DNA of 8,767 nt. Origin: Bacillota bacterium (GTDB lineage Bacteria; Bacillota; Clostridia; Clostridiales; Clostridiaceae). The stretch is taken from assembly GCA_023440105.1 (NCBI GenBank), contig JAEXSY010000145.1:1-8767 (forward strand). Direction: 5' to 3'. The translations under genes and the position numbers were made by a program. The notes below the pieces were generated by a model. That model saw only the letters and a program-made list of their open reading frames with translations. It was not told the DNA's origin and did not search any database. Shown one piece after another: positions 1 to 5,953 of the stretch. Every line of letters starts with the position of its first letter. Position 1 is the first letter of the stretch.

Positions 1-20
1 TTTTAAGCTTGAAGGCTTTA

Positions 21-707
21 TTACATTATTCTTACAGGATCGAAATTTATAAAGTCACAGGAGGTCATAATATACTCCACATTGTTTCTCTCTCCCTGTA
101 AAACTCTATTTAGTGAAGGACCGTGGAGATGACCATAGATTACCTTTTCAACAGAATATTCTTCAAAAATATCAGTAAAGGCTGAGTCCTCGAAGCGGTC
201 ATTGGTAGGAGGATAATGTATCATACAAATAAACTTATTGTATCCCGCTTTTACTGCAGCATCTAGAGATAATCTGAGCCTTATCTGCTCTCTAGCATAT
301 ATCTTTTCATCCTTCTGGGATAATCCATTACCGCTGGGACATATCCATCCTCTTGTACCACATACTGCATAGTCATTATAAGTAAAATAGTTATTCTGGA
401 TAAAATGCATATTTTCATAGAGCTTGTTAAGCTTTGTAATACCACTCCACCAATAATCATGATTACCTTTGATTATAAGCTTCCGTCCTGGTAGCTCATT
501 TATCCAGGCCAAGTCTTCCATACCTTCATCTATGTTTATAGACCAGGAAATATCTCCCCCAATAAGCACTGTATCCTCGGGAGTAATTTTTTTAAGCCAA
601 TTAGTGCGAATCTTCTCATGATGCTTATACCAATGGTCTCCAAAAACATCCATTGGTTTATTAGCGTTAAGGGCTAAATGCAGGTCAGATATTGCGAATA
701 GGGCCAT
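21..707 (-). CDS. Calcineurin-like metallophosphoesterase (COG1768-type phosphohydrolase)
   Basis: A 228-residue protein with the full metal-binding set of the calcineurin-like phosphoesterase fold. Visible motifs are D8-L-H10 near the N-terminus, G51-D52, the G81-N82-H83-D84 block followed by YWW, H164 in MIHYPP, and the closing G192-H193-L194-H195. Together these bind two metal ions and hydrolyse phosphoesters. The length and the 'KPMDVFG' and 'CGTRGW' segments match, from memory, the COG1768 group of predicted cytoplasmic phosphohydrolases, whose natural substrate is not known to me. There is no signal peptide or membrane segment. A GTG at 719 would add four residues and overlap the upstream stop, but ATG at 707 sits six bases after GGTGAGG and restores the family-typical start MALFAISDLHL, so I chose it. 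It is the last gene of a three-gene operon behind the FliK-like and FlhB-C-like genes. Family is confident; substrate is unknown. Confidence 0.9.
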   Translation of the reverse strand: MALFAISDLHLALNANKPMDVFGDHWYKHHEKIRTNWLKKITPEDTVLIGGDISWSINIDEGMEDLAWINELPGRKLIIKGNHDYWWSGITKLNKLYENMHFIQNNYFTYNDYAVCGTRGWICPSGNGLSQKDEKIYAREQIRLRLSLDAAVKAGYNKFICMIHYPPTNDRFEDSAFTDIFEEYSVEKVIYGHLHGPSLNRVLQGERNNVEYIMTSCDFINFDPVRIM

Positions 708-713
708 ATTAAA

Positions 714-720
714 CCTCACC
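714..720 (-). promoter_or_regulatory. Ribosome binding site deciding the metallophosphoesterase start
   Basis: The minus strand reads GGTGAGG, then six bases, then ATG at 707. The site overlaps the stop codon of the upstream FlhB-C-like gene (716-718), which suggests translational coupling. The competing GTG at 719 lies inside this site and has no Shine-Dalgarno sequence at a proper distance. Confidence 0.6.
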
Positions 721-982
721 TTTCATCTATTAGTTTATCCACCGCAGCAATATATGCTATAACATAAGCTACTGCTTCATAGAGCTCTGCTGGAATGTAA
801 TCTCCCACTTCTACATTGGTTAAAAGCTCAGACAGCTCCTTATTATACACCACAGGCACATTATTAAGCTTCGCTTCTTCTATTATTTTGTCTGCTACAA
901 ATCCAGCCCCCGCTGCTGTAACTACAGGAGCCTTGAGGTTATTTTCATATTTTAAGGCTGCAGCCTTTCTTCTATGCTTCAT
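716..982 (-). CDS. Stand-alone FlhB cytoplasmic-domain homologue (YlqH/FlhX type)
   Basis: An 88-residue protein that aligns along its whole length with the C-terminal cytoplasmic domain of FlhB/YscU export-switch proteins. Shared blocks are ALKY (9-12), APVV (18-21), GAGFVADKI (25-33), VPVVYNKEL (42-50) and VGDYIP (59-64), followed by a final helix resembling FlhB's 'LYEAVAxVLAYV'. The four transmembrane helices of full FlhB are absent. So is the NPTH self-cleavage motif: the aligned position reads K-H-R-R. The protein therefore starts about where the cleaved C-terminal fragment of FlhB would start. Similar orphan proteins are B. subtilis YlqH and H. pylori HP1575 (from memory). ATG at 982 follows AAGGGGG at good spacing and lies 12 bp after the FliK-like gene, so the two are surely co-transcribed. 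In flagella this domain contacts the FliK C-terminus and selects export substrates; its role here is inferred only from that parallel. Confidence 0.88.
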   Translation of the reverse strand: MKHRRKAAALKYENNLKAPVVTAAGAGFVADKIIEEAKLNNVPVVYNKELSELLTNVEVGDYIPAELYEAVAYVIAYIAAVDKLIDER

Positions 983-994
983 ATTTTAACCCCC

Positions 995-2629
995 TTAAGC
1001 TAAAACATCAACTAAAACAGAGTTGCCCTGCTGAAAAAATCTTGTTAAAAGAGATACTTCATGTCCCTCTTCCTTAGGATTAAATTGTATATCAGTATTA
1101 TAGCCTAAATTATTAAGAGAACTAAGAAGGCTCTCTTCATTTCTTTTAAAAATCTGTAAGCTCTCTTTGGGAACAGCTATATTAACCTTTAGTTTCCTCT
1201 CTTTTATTTCTATATAGCCATCAATAATTCCCAGTCTTGGAGCATCAACTGAAATAACTAGCTTAATATCTTTAGAATCTAAAGTTTTTCCCCCTTCCCT
1301 ATTATCTTTTATTATCATTTTCAAGGGAAAATCTTTATTAAAAACAGTTAATGGAATATCTAAATAATAGTAATCCTTAGAAAGCTGATTTAGAATCTTC
1401 AAATCCTTTGTCATTATATTTAATTCCTTTTCTAAGGCCTCTGAAAGCTTCCCCCTGTTAACTTCTTCTATAACCTTCTCAACCATTTCCTTGAGCTCTT
1501 TTCCTTTAATCACAAGCTCCTCTAGGACCTCTTCTGATAATACCTTCAAATCTTTTATCATAGCTCCTTTTATTTGTTCCTTCTCTAATGCAGTGTTGTT
1601 TTTATTATCATCAGCATTTACTTCAGCTGCAGCAGTTTCTGCTTCTATTTCAGAGCCTCCCTCTACAAGGATCTTATCAAATATAGCTTTAATATTATTT
1701 TTGACTTCATTGCTATAGCCTCTGAGCTTTGGAGCCAAGGATTTTTCCTTAGATGACTGTGCGATGACAGAGCTATTATCAGCTTCCTCTAAGGATTCAT
1801 TTATCGGTTTTACTTCTGATTCTTTCATTCCTCTCTCCAAAGTAGTATTTGAGCTCTCAATTTTAGCATCCTCAATTAAATAATCTATAGTAGTATCTAT
1901 ATCTTTAGGCAGTAGCTCCTTCTCTATCATAGATAATCCAGTTTTACCTTCTAAGGTCTTGAAAGCATCAAAAAGTATCCCAGTACTATCCATGAGCTTT
2001 TTATATCCATTGATATTTTCTTTAGAAAGAGCAATATCATTTTCTAAAAAAATAATAATATCATCCTCAGTTAGAGTAGATATTTCCATAAAAGCTTCCT
2101 TAAGCTTTAACCTTACTTCCCCTTCCTTTAATGGTTCAAAGCTTCCACCCTTGAGTTTTATATACTTATCCAAAAGCTTATCTATATACTCAACACTTTT
2201 TAAGCCCTCACCCCATAGAAAAAAAATACTCTTAACAAAGGAAAGATTACTTTTGCTCAATGGTATATTATGTCTTAGAAGGAGACTGGCCATATCCTCG
2301 TCCTCTGGTGCTATTCCTTCTTTAAAAAACTTATTCTTAAGATCTCCTTTAAACTCTTCTGTAGTTTCTTCACGAATAATTTTTAAAAAGACCTTTCCAT
2401 CCTTAAAATCCTCTAACTGAAACAAAAATCTAGAAAGATAGGCTTCCTTTAGGTTACCCACTATCCTTGCTCTAAGCTTATAACCCCCAGGAAGGAGGAT
2501 CAGAGCCTCTTCCCCCTCCAAATTGATTAATTCCCCTTTAAAGGACTCTCCTACATTAAGGGAAACCTTGCTTATAGTCTTTCTATTTATTGGAGTTATA
2601 GGACTATTTATATTGTTTAAAATAGGCAT
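995..2629 (-). CDS. FliK-like / YlqG-like protein with hook-length-control C-terminal domain
   Basis: A 544-residue protein of mostly soluble, charged character. The C-terminal part (about 420-520) resembles the FliK hook-length-control C-terminal domain: a beta-rich 'DIPLTVF...LKMIIKD' start, then 'LVISVDAPRLGIIDGYIEIKERKLKVNIAVP', then a helix with regular leucines ending 'LNNLGY'. Before it come a small beta-rich N-terminal region (about 20-90), a helical middle (about 105-260), a low-complexity Ser/Glu/Ala-rich linker (about 265-350) and a Glu/Lys-rich, probably coiled-coil stretch (about 355-415). There is no signal peptide or membrane segment. Long flexible middles and a compact C-domain are typical of FliK. 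ATG at 2629 follows GAGAGG at about eight bases. It is the first gene of the operon and precedes the FlhB-C homologue, the known partner domain of FliK, which strengthens the call. The B. subtilis ylqG-ylqH pair is the closest parallel I recall. True function is unknown. Confidence 0.72.
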   Translation of the reverse strand: MPILNNINSPITPINRKTISKVSLNVGESFKGELINLEGEEALILLPGGYKLRARIVGNLKEAYLSRFLFQLEDFKDGKVFLKIIREETTEEFKGDLKNKFFKEGIAPEDEDMASLLLRHNIPLSKSNLSFVKSIFFLWGEGLKSVEYIDKLLDKYIKLKGGSFEPLKEGEVRLKLKEAFMEISTLTEDDIIIFLENDIALSKENINGYKKLMDSTGILFDAFKTLEGKTGLSMIEKELLPKDIDTTIDYLIEDAKIESSNTTLERGMKESEVKPINESLEEADNSSVIAQSSKEKSLAPKLRGYSNEVKNNIKAIFDKILVEGGSEIEAETAAAEVNADDNKNNTALEKEQIKGAMIKDLKVLSEEVLEELVIKGKELKEMVEKVIEEVNRGKLSEALEKELNIMTKDLKILNQLSKDYYYLDIPLTVFNKDFPLKMIIKDNREGGKTLDSKDIKLVISVDAPRLGIIDGYIEIKERKLKVNIAVPKESLQIFKRNEESLLSSLNNLGYNTDIQFNPKEEGHEVSLLTRFFQQGNSVLVDVLA

Positions 2630-2661
2630 AGCTTATACCTCTCATTTGTATCTTTTTTATA

Positions 2662-2691
2662 ATTATCGTTTTAAACTGCTCATACTGTATA
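2662..2691 (-). promoter_or_regulatory. Candidate promoter of the FliK-like/FlhB-C-like/phosphoesterase operon
   Basis: On the minus strand TATACA (2686-2691), an 18-base spacer and GATAAT (2662-2667) form a moderate sigma-A-type promoter. The start of transcription would be near 2655, about 26 bases before the FliK-like ATG. The same stretch can be read as TACA, 15 bases, AACGATAA, a partial match to the flagellar sigma-D/sigma-28 consensus. It lies directly after the tyrS terminator, where an operon promoter is expected. Confidence 0.4.
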
Positions 2692-2748
2692 AAAATAAAA
2701 AGTAAAATGACTGCCACCAGAGGTTACATCACTCAAAGTAGCAGCCAT
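2690..2748 (-). terminator. Rho-independent terminator downstream of tyrS
   Basis: Read on the minus strand, an 11-bp stem forms between 2738-2748 (ATGGCTGCTAC) and 2707-2717 (GTGGCAGTCAT), with two G-U pairs and a loop of 20 bases. A T-rich tract (2690-2706) follows at once. It begins about ten bases after the tyrS stop. The loop is longer than usual, which slightly lowers confidence. Confidence 0.72.
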
Positions 2749-2757
2749 ATTATAATA

Positions 2758-3978
2758 CTATTCTACAATTATTCTGTTGAATTTTTTCTTTCCTCGCTTA
2801 ATCATAAAGCTTCCATCAATAATATCTTCAGCATTTAAGCTTCGTGAAAAGTCTACTATCTTCTCATCATTTAAGGATAATCCACCCTGCTGAATCAATC
2901 TTTTACCTTCAGCCTTAGAAGGAATAATCTTAGTTTCTACTAGTATATCAAGAAGCTGAGCTCCTATTTTATCATTTCCGATAGTTGAAGTAGGCACATT
3001 CTCCATATTATTTCCTGAGCCAAATAAAGCTTCAGAAGCTTCTTTAGCTTTTTGAGCCTCTTCTTCACCATGAACAAGCTTTGTAACCTCAAAGGCTAAT
3101 ACTTTTTTTGCTTCATTGATCTGTGAGCCCTCTAGAGCTGCTAAGCGTCTGACCTCATCCATTGGTAGGAAGGTTAGAAGAGATAAACACTTTTCCACAT
3201 CGCTGTCGTCAACATTTCTCCAGTACTGATAAAACTCATAAGGAGTAGTCTTGCTGCTATCCAGCCATAAAGCTCCTTTTTCAGTTTTACCCATCTTCTT
3301 TCCTTCACTATTAGTAAGTAGTGTACAAGTCATAGCAAAGGCAGGTTTTTGTGCCTTTCTTCTTATAAGCTCCATGCCTGCAATCATATTAGACCACTGA
3401 TCATCTCCGCCCAACTGCATAGTACATCCATACTTTAGATTCAGCACATAAAAGTCATAGCCCTGCATTAGCATATAGTTAAATTCTAGGAAGGAGAGTC
3501 CATTTTCTAGTCTCTGCTTAAAGCATTCAGCTGTTAGCATTCTATTTACAGAGAAATGCACTCCTACATCCCTTAAAAAGTCCACGTAGTTTAGATTTAA
3601 TAACCAATCACCATTATTTACAAGAAGAGCTTTTCCCTCTTCAAAATCTATAAAACGGGACATCTGCTTTTTAATTGCAGCTATATTATTATCAATCTCC
3701 TCTTTGGTAAGCATCTTTCTCATATCTGTCTTACCGGAAGGGTCTCCTATCATGGCAGTACCTCCACCTAATAGAGCTATAGGTCTGTGTCCTGCTTTCT
3801 GCATATGGGCCATGAACATAAGAGCAATAAAATGGCCAACATGTAGGCTATCTGCTGTAGGATCAAAACCTATATAAAAGGTCACCTTTTCTTTTTCTAA
3901 TAATTCCTTTATTTCTTCTTCATGTGTAAGCTGTTTGATATATCCTCTTTCCATTAGGTCCGTGTAAACACTTGTCAT
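2758..3978 (-). CDS. tyrS: Tyrosine--tRNA ligase (TyrRS, bacterial TyrS type)
   Basis: A 406-residue class I aminoacyl-tRNA synthetase that charges tRNA-Tyr with tyrosine using ATP in the cytoplasm. The HIGH signature is H46-V-G-H49, following the tyrosine pocket segment FYIGFDPTADSLH (Y35, D39). The tyrosine-binding helix Y168xxxQ172xxD175 and the QLGGDDQW block (188-195) are intact. The KMSKS loop reads K228-M-G-K-T (228-232), the KxGKT form usual in the TyrS subgroup that includes the E. coli and Geobacillus enzymes. Residues about 345-406 form the C-terminal S4 RNA-binding domain. Length is normal for the family. ATG at 3978 follows AAGGAGG at seven bases. The gene stands alone between terminators at 4095-4128 and 2690-2748. 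No T-box leader precedes it, although many Firmicute synthetase genes have one. Confidence 0.98.
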   Translation of the reverse strand: MTSVYTDLMERGYIKQLTHEEEIKELLEKEKVTFYIGFDPTADSLHVGHFIALMFMAHMQKAGHRPIALLGGGTAMIGDPSGKTDMRKMLTKEEIDNNIAAIKKQMSRFIDFEEGKALLVNNGDWLLNLNYVDFLRDVGVHFSVNRMLTAECFKQRLENGLSFLEFNYMLMQGYDFYVLNLKYGCTMQLGGDDQWSNMIAGMELIRRKAQKPAFAMTCTLLTNSEGKKMGKTEKGALWLDSSKTTPYEFYQYWRNVDDSDVEKCLSLLTFLPMDEVRRLAALEGSQINEAKKVLAFEVTKLVHGEEEAQKAKEASEALFGSGNNMENVPTSTIGNDKIGAQLLDILVETKIIPSKAEGKRLIQQGGLSLNDEKIVDFSRSLNAEDIIDGSFMIKRGKKKFNRIIVE

Positions 3979-3997
3979 GGGAATTCCTCCTTGTGTA

Positions 3998-4014
3998 AAT
4001 ACTGCTACGGTATT
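3998..4014 (-). repeat. Small inverted repeat in the tyrS leader
   Basis: AATAC, a seven-base loop, GTATT: a five-bp hairpin between the likely transcription start and the tyrS ribosome binding site. It is short and may be chance; there is no competing structure or U-tract that would make it an attenuator. Confidence 0.2.
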
Positions 4015-4046
4015 GAATTTATAATTTTCTTTGTTAACATATATAT

Positions 4047-4076
4047 TTTATAATAAAAAGTAAAAAATGAAAACAA
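4047..4076 (-). promoter_or_regulatory. Candidate tyrS promoter
   Basis: On the minus strand TTGTTT (4071-4076), an 18-base spacer and TATAAA (4047-4052) lie between the upstream terminator and tyrS. The -35 match is weak and the region is AT-rich throughout, so the exact site is uncertain. It would give a leader of about 60 bases, too short for a T-box. Confidence 0.35.
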
Positions 4077-4094
4077 GGTTTTGGCAAAAATAAC

Positions 4095-4128
4095 AAGACT
4101 GCAGGATAGGAATCTATCTCACAGCCTT
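4095..4128 (-). terminator. Strong hairpin terminator after the P-loop gene, probably bidirectional
   Basis: A 15-position stem pairs 4114-4128 with 4095-4109 around a four-base loop (4110-4113). One A-C mismatch and three G-U pairs occur on the minus strand. On the minus strand it is followed by a T-rich stretch (TTGTTATTTTT counting the last stem bases). On the plus strand six T's follow directly. It lies about 50 bases beyond the stop of the P-loop gene and separates it from tyrS. Confidence 0.75.
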
Positions 4129-4180
4129 TTTTATCAAAATACAATATATCTTTTTTTAATTGTAGTTATTTTCTATATTA

Positions 4181-4594
4181 TTACGCTACGTACTTTTTAA
4201 TAAATTCAGGCATTTCACTACAAGATTCTTCATTGATGTTTATAAAGAAATCCACATTAAAGAGCTCACTTACATCCTCTAATTTTGCAAATAAAAATGC
4301 AGCATTAGGAAGATCTCCGTCTACTATATTGCACAGCCCATCAATATAAATCTGTTCAATATCATAGTCACCGGAGAGAATGCCGCACAAATATCCATAC
4401 AACCCCTCGAAGTCTTTAAGCTTATATTCGTTAGTTGCTATGAATCTAATATTCCTATTTAATGAGTACATTGCCCTGCTGTCATCATCAAGATACACAA
4501 TATGTCCCTTAATAGTATCAGATTGTGAGTTTGCCAATTCTATTAATCTTTTGGTTTTTCCAGAACCTCTCTTGTTACAAAATACTTGAATCAT
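4181..4594 (-). CDS. Small P-loop protein of unknown function
   Basis: A 137-residue soluble protein starting MIQVF and leading straight into a nucleotide-binding loop, N7-K-R-G-S-G12-K13-T14. A hydrophobic strand ending in aspartate (Q81-IYID85) is a likely Walker B motif. The first Walker A glycine is replaced by Asn. From memory it resembles a family of about 140-residue clostridial proteins sometimes labelled 'twitching motility protein PilT', but it is far too short to be a PilT motor ATPase and lacks its domains, so I do not use that name. The longest frame starts with GTG at 4603, but ATG at 4594 lies five bases after AAGGGGTGG while the GTG has no usable ribosome binding site. It has its own promoter and terminator and so is probably a single-gene transcript. 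No substrate or partner can be named. Confidence 0.8.
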   Translation of the reverse strand: MIQVFCNKRGSGKTKRLIELANSQSDTIKGHIVYLDDDSRAMYSLNRNIRFIATNEYKLKDFEGLYGYLCGILSGDYDIEQIYIDGLCNIVDGDLPNAAFLFAKLEDVSELFNVDFFININEESCSEMPEFIKKYVA

Positions 4595-4599
4595 TAGAA

Positions 4600-4608
4600 C
4601 CACCCCTT
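4600..4608 (-). promoter_or_regulatory. Ribosome binding site deciding the P-loop gene start
   Basis: The minus strand reads AAGGGGTGG, five bases, then ATG at 4594. The alternative GTG start at 4603 lies within this sequence and so cannot use it. Confidence 0.55.
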
Positions 4609-4641
4609 TGATTTTTTTAGGTGAAAAACTTGATTAAAGTA

Positions 4642-4670
4642 ATTATATAATAGTCAGAATATTTTTGCAA
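4642..4670 (-). promoter_or_regulatory. Sigma-A-type promoter of the P-loop gene
   Basis: On the minus strand TTGCAA (4665-4670), a 17-base spacer and a perfect TATAAT (4642-4647). Transcription would start near 4635, about 40 bases before the ATG at 4594. This is the best promoter match in the window. Confidence 0.7.
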
Positions 4671-4708
4671 CGGTTTACAACTATCTATATATTTTATTAT
4701 TCTCTAAA

Positions 4709-4744
4709 TAGCTTATATTATTCTCATATTACTAACATAAGCTA
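4709..4744. repeat. 8-bp inverted repeat between the cyclase and P-loop genes
   Basis: TAGCTTAT (4709-4716) and ATAAGCTA (4737-4744) are perfect inverted copies 20 bases apart. No T-tract follows on the minus strand, so it is a poor terminator by itself. It may still help end the cyclase transcript, or be an operator upstream of the P-loop promoter. The rest of the 4604-4792 gap, apart from the promoter, is AT-rich with no other recognisable feature. Confidence 0.35.
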
Positions 4745-4792
4745 AAAAAATCATAAAAATACAAATTAAAACTCCAAGATTTTTTATTATGC

Positions 4793-5860
4793 TCACACCA
4801 GTACTACACTATTTTTTCCCATCTCTTTTGCTTTATATAAATTTCCGTCGGCAACAAAAAGAAGCTCTTCTACAGTACATCCATCCTCAGGGTATAGACT
4901 TATCCCAAAGCTTGCGGTGACTGTTTTTGTTCTCCCTCTATAATTAAGTTCATTATTAGATATTTTATGTCTTATTATATTAACCTTTTCAAACAAAGCT
5001 CCCTTTGAAAGAGGATCATCAATAAATAATACTAATTCCTCTCCACCATATCTAGCAAGTATGTCTTTCTTACTGATATTCTTTTCAATAAGTCGAACAG
5101 TTTCTGTCAATACCATATCTCCAAAAGGATGGCCACAACTATCATTAATAGACTTAAAATCATCAAGATCTATCATGACAACACCAAAAGCCTGACTTTT
5201 TTGAGCTATTCTACGGCTTAAAAAATCAACAAAATATTTTCTGTGATATATATTGAGGGCAGCATCTCTTTTTGAGCTTTCCTTGATTTTTCTGTATAGC
5301 AAGCTATTTTCCAGGGCAATTCCTATTTGGTTAGCGATGGAAGATATAAACTTAATATGATCATTATTAAAAAAATTACAATGAGTGTGCTCCACGATAA
5401 TATAGCCAGCAAAGTTACTCCTAAGCTTAATAGGCACACCAATTACAGAGGAAATATTGCCTCTTGTGCTATTAAGGCCATACAGTGGCTTTTCAGAATT
5501 CATGACAAAAGGATTCCCATTTTCAATATTTTCATGGAATATAAGCTCGAGTATATTTAAGTCTTTATCTTTACAGTTACTAGCTCTTACTCGAAGAAAT
5601 CCATCTTCCTTTAGGTATATAGATGAATAAGTGGCTCCTAAAATGCCAATAATCATATCATTAATCCTTTGAGCAAGATTCTCACTGCTTAAGTAGGAAT
5701 TAATGTATTTACTTATTTCAATTATATTAAAAAATGCATCCAGAGATTTCTCAAGCTTAATGTTTTTTTTGCTGAGGATTTGTATCTGATCCTCAGCCAG
5801 GGCTTGATAGCTCAAGAATTCCTTCATCAATAAATTGTAGGTTTCCCTGTAATCATCCAT
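4793..5860 (-). CDS. Diguanylate cyclase with N-terminal GAF sensor domain
   Basis: A 355-residue soluble protein predicted to make cyclic di-GMP from two GTP. Residues about 5-42 look helical or coiled-coil, about 45-187 form a GAF domain ('SSVIGVPIKLRSNFAGYIIVEH', 'ISSIANQIGIALENSLLYRKI'), and about 197-355 a GGDEF domain. The active-site signature is R270-Y-G272-G-E-E-L276. Metal-binding D231 and guanine-contact residues N239 and D248 are present, so it should be catalytically active. The allosteric I-site RxxD is not conserved: S263-K-K-D266 stands where Arg is needed, so product inhibition through this site is unlikely. The usual 'DxLTGLxNRR' entry to the domain reads DAALNIYHRK. There is no EAL or HD-GYP domain and no membrane helix, so the signal is probably cytoplasmic. 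ATG at 5860 follows GGAG at eight bases. It lies 75 bp behind yajQ, a possible c-di-GMP receptor. Confidence 0.93.
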   Translation of the reverse strand: MDDYRETYNLLMKEFLSYQALAEDQIQILSKKNIKLEKSLDAFFNIIEISKYINSYLSSENLAQRINDMIIGILGATYSSIYLKEDGFLRVRASNCKDKDLNILELIFHENIENGNPFVMNSEKPLYGLNSTRGNISSVIGVPIKLRSNFAGYIIVEHTHCNFFNNDHIKFISSIANQIGIALENSLLYRKIKESSKRDAALNIYHRKYFVDFLSRRIAQKSQAFGVVMIDLDDFKSINDSCGHPFGDMVLTETVRLIEKNISKKDILARYGGEELVLFIDDPLSKGALFEKVNIIRHKISNNELNYRGRTKTVTASFGISLYPEDGCTVEELLFVADGNLYKAKEMGKNSVVLV

Positions 5861-5923
5861 AAATATTCTCCAGTCACGTATTATATTGATTATAGGAATT
5901 TCATCATTATTACTTATATTACA

Positions 5924-5953
5924 ATTATAACATTATTATCTATAATTTGTAAA
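5924..5953 (-). promoter_or_regulatory. Candidate promoter of the diguanylate cyclase gene
   Basis: On the minus strand TTTACA (5948-5953), an 18-base spacer and a perfect TATAAT (5924-5929). The -35 hexamer lies inside the last codons of yajQ. Transcription would start near 5917, giving a leader of about 57 bases. With no terminator seen after yajQ, read-through from yajQ is also possible. Confidence 0.5.

Noticed and set aside
1..20. Possible terminator after the metallophosphoesterase
   Set aside because: AAGC/GCTT could pair in four bases, but the T-tract or larger stem would fall outside the window, so it cannot be supported.
1491..1718. 75-codon plus-strand frame rich in Ser and Leu
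   Set aside because: Antisense of the Glu/Lys/Ala-rich linker of the FliK-like gene; composition is explained by the opposite strand.
1959..2420. 153-codon open frame on the plus strand
   Set aside because: It is antisense to the FliK-like gene; Ser/Leu/Lys-rich product with no motif and no ribosome binding site, typical of the complement of an AT-rich coding region.
2523..2705. Plus-strand 60-codon frame with a hydrophobic stretch
   Set aside because: Overlaps the 5' end of the FliK-like gene and its promoter region in antisense; no family resemblance or ribosome binding site.
4095..4128. Hairpin as a T-box or other attenuator of tyrS
   Set aside because: It lies before the likely tyrS promoter, is bidirectional in form, and no T-box sequence or alternative antiterminator pairing is visible.
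4380..4589. Plus-strand 69-codon frame antisense to the P-loop gene
   Set aside because: No motif, no ribosome binding site, and the minus strand has clear P-loop coding signal.
4181..4594. Naming the small P-loop protein PilT
   Set aside because: PilT motors are about 340 residues or more with Asp and His boxes; none of these is present.
5327..5560. Plus-strand 77-codon frame
   Set aside because: Antisense of the GAF domain, with no recognisable features.
5861..5935. c-di-GMP riboswitch before the cyclase gene
   Set aside because: Only 75 bp of very AT-rich sequence with a promoter in it; no GEMM-like helices or conserved core visible.
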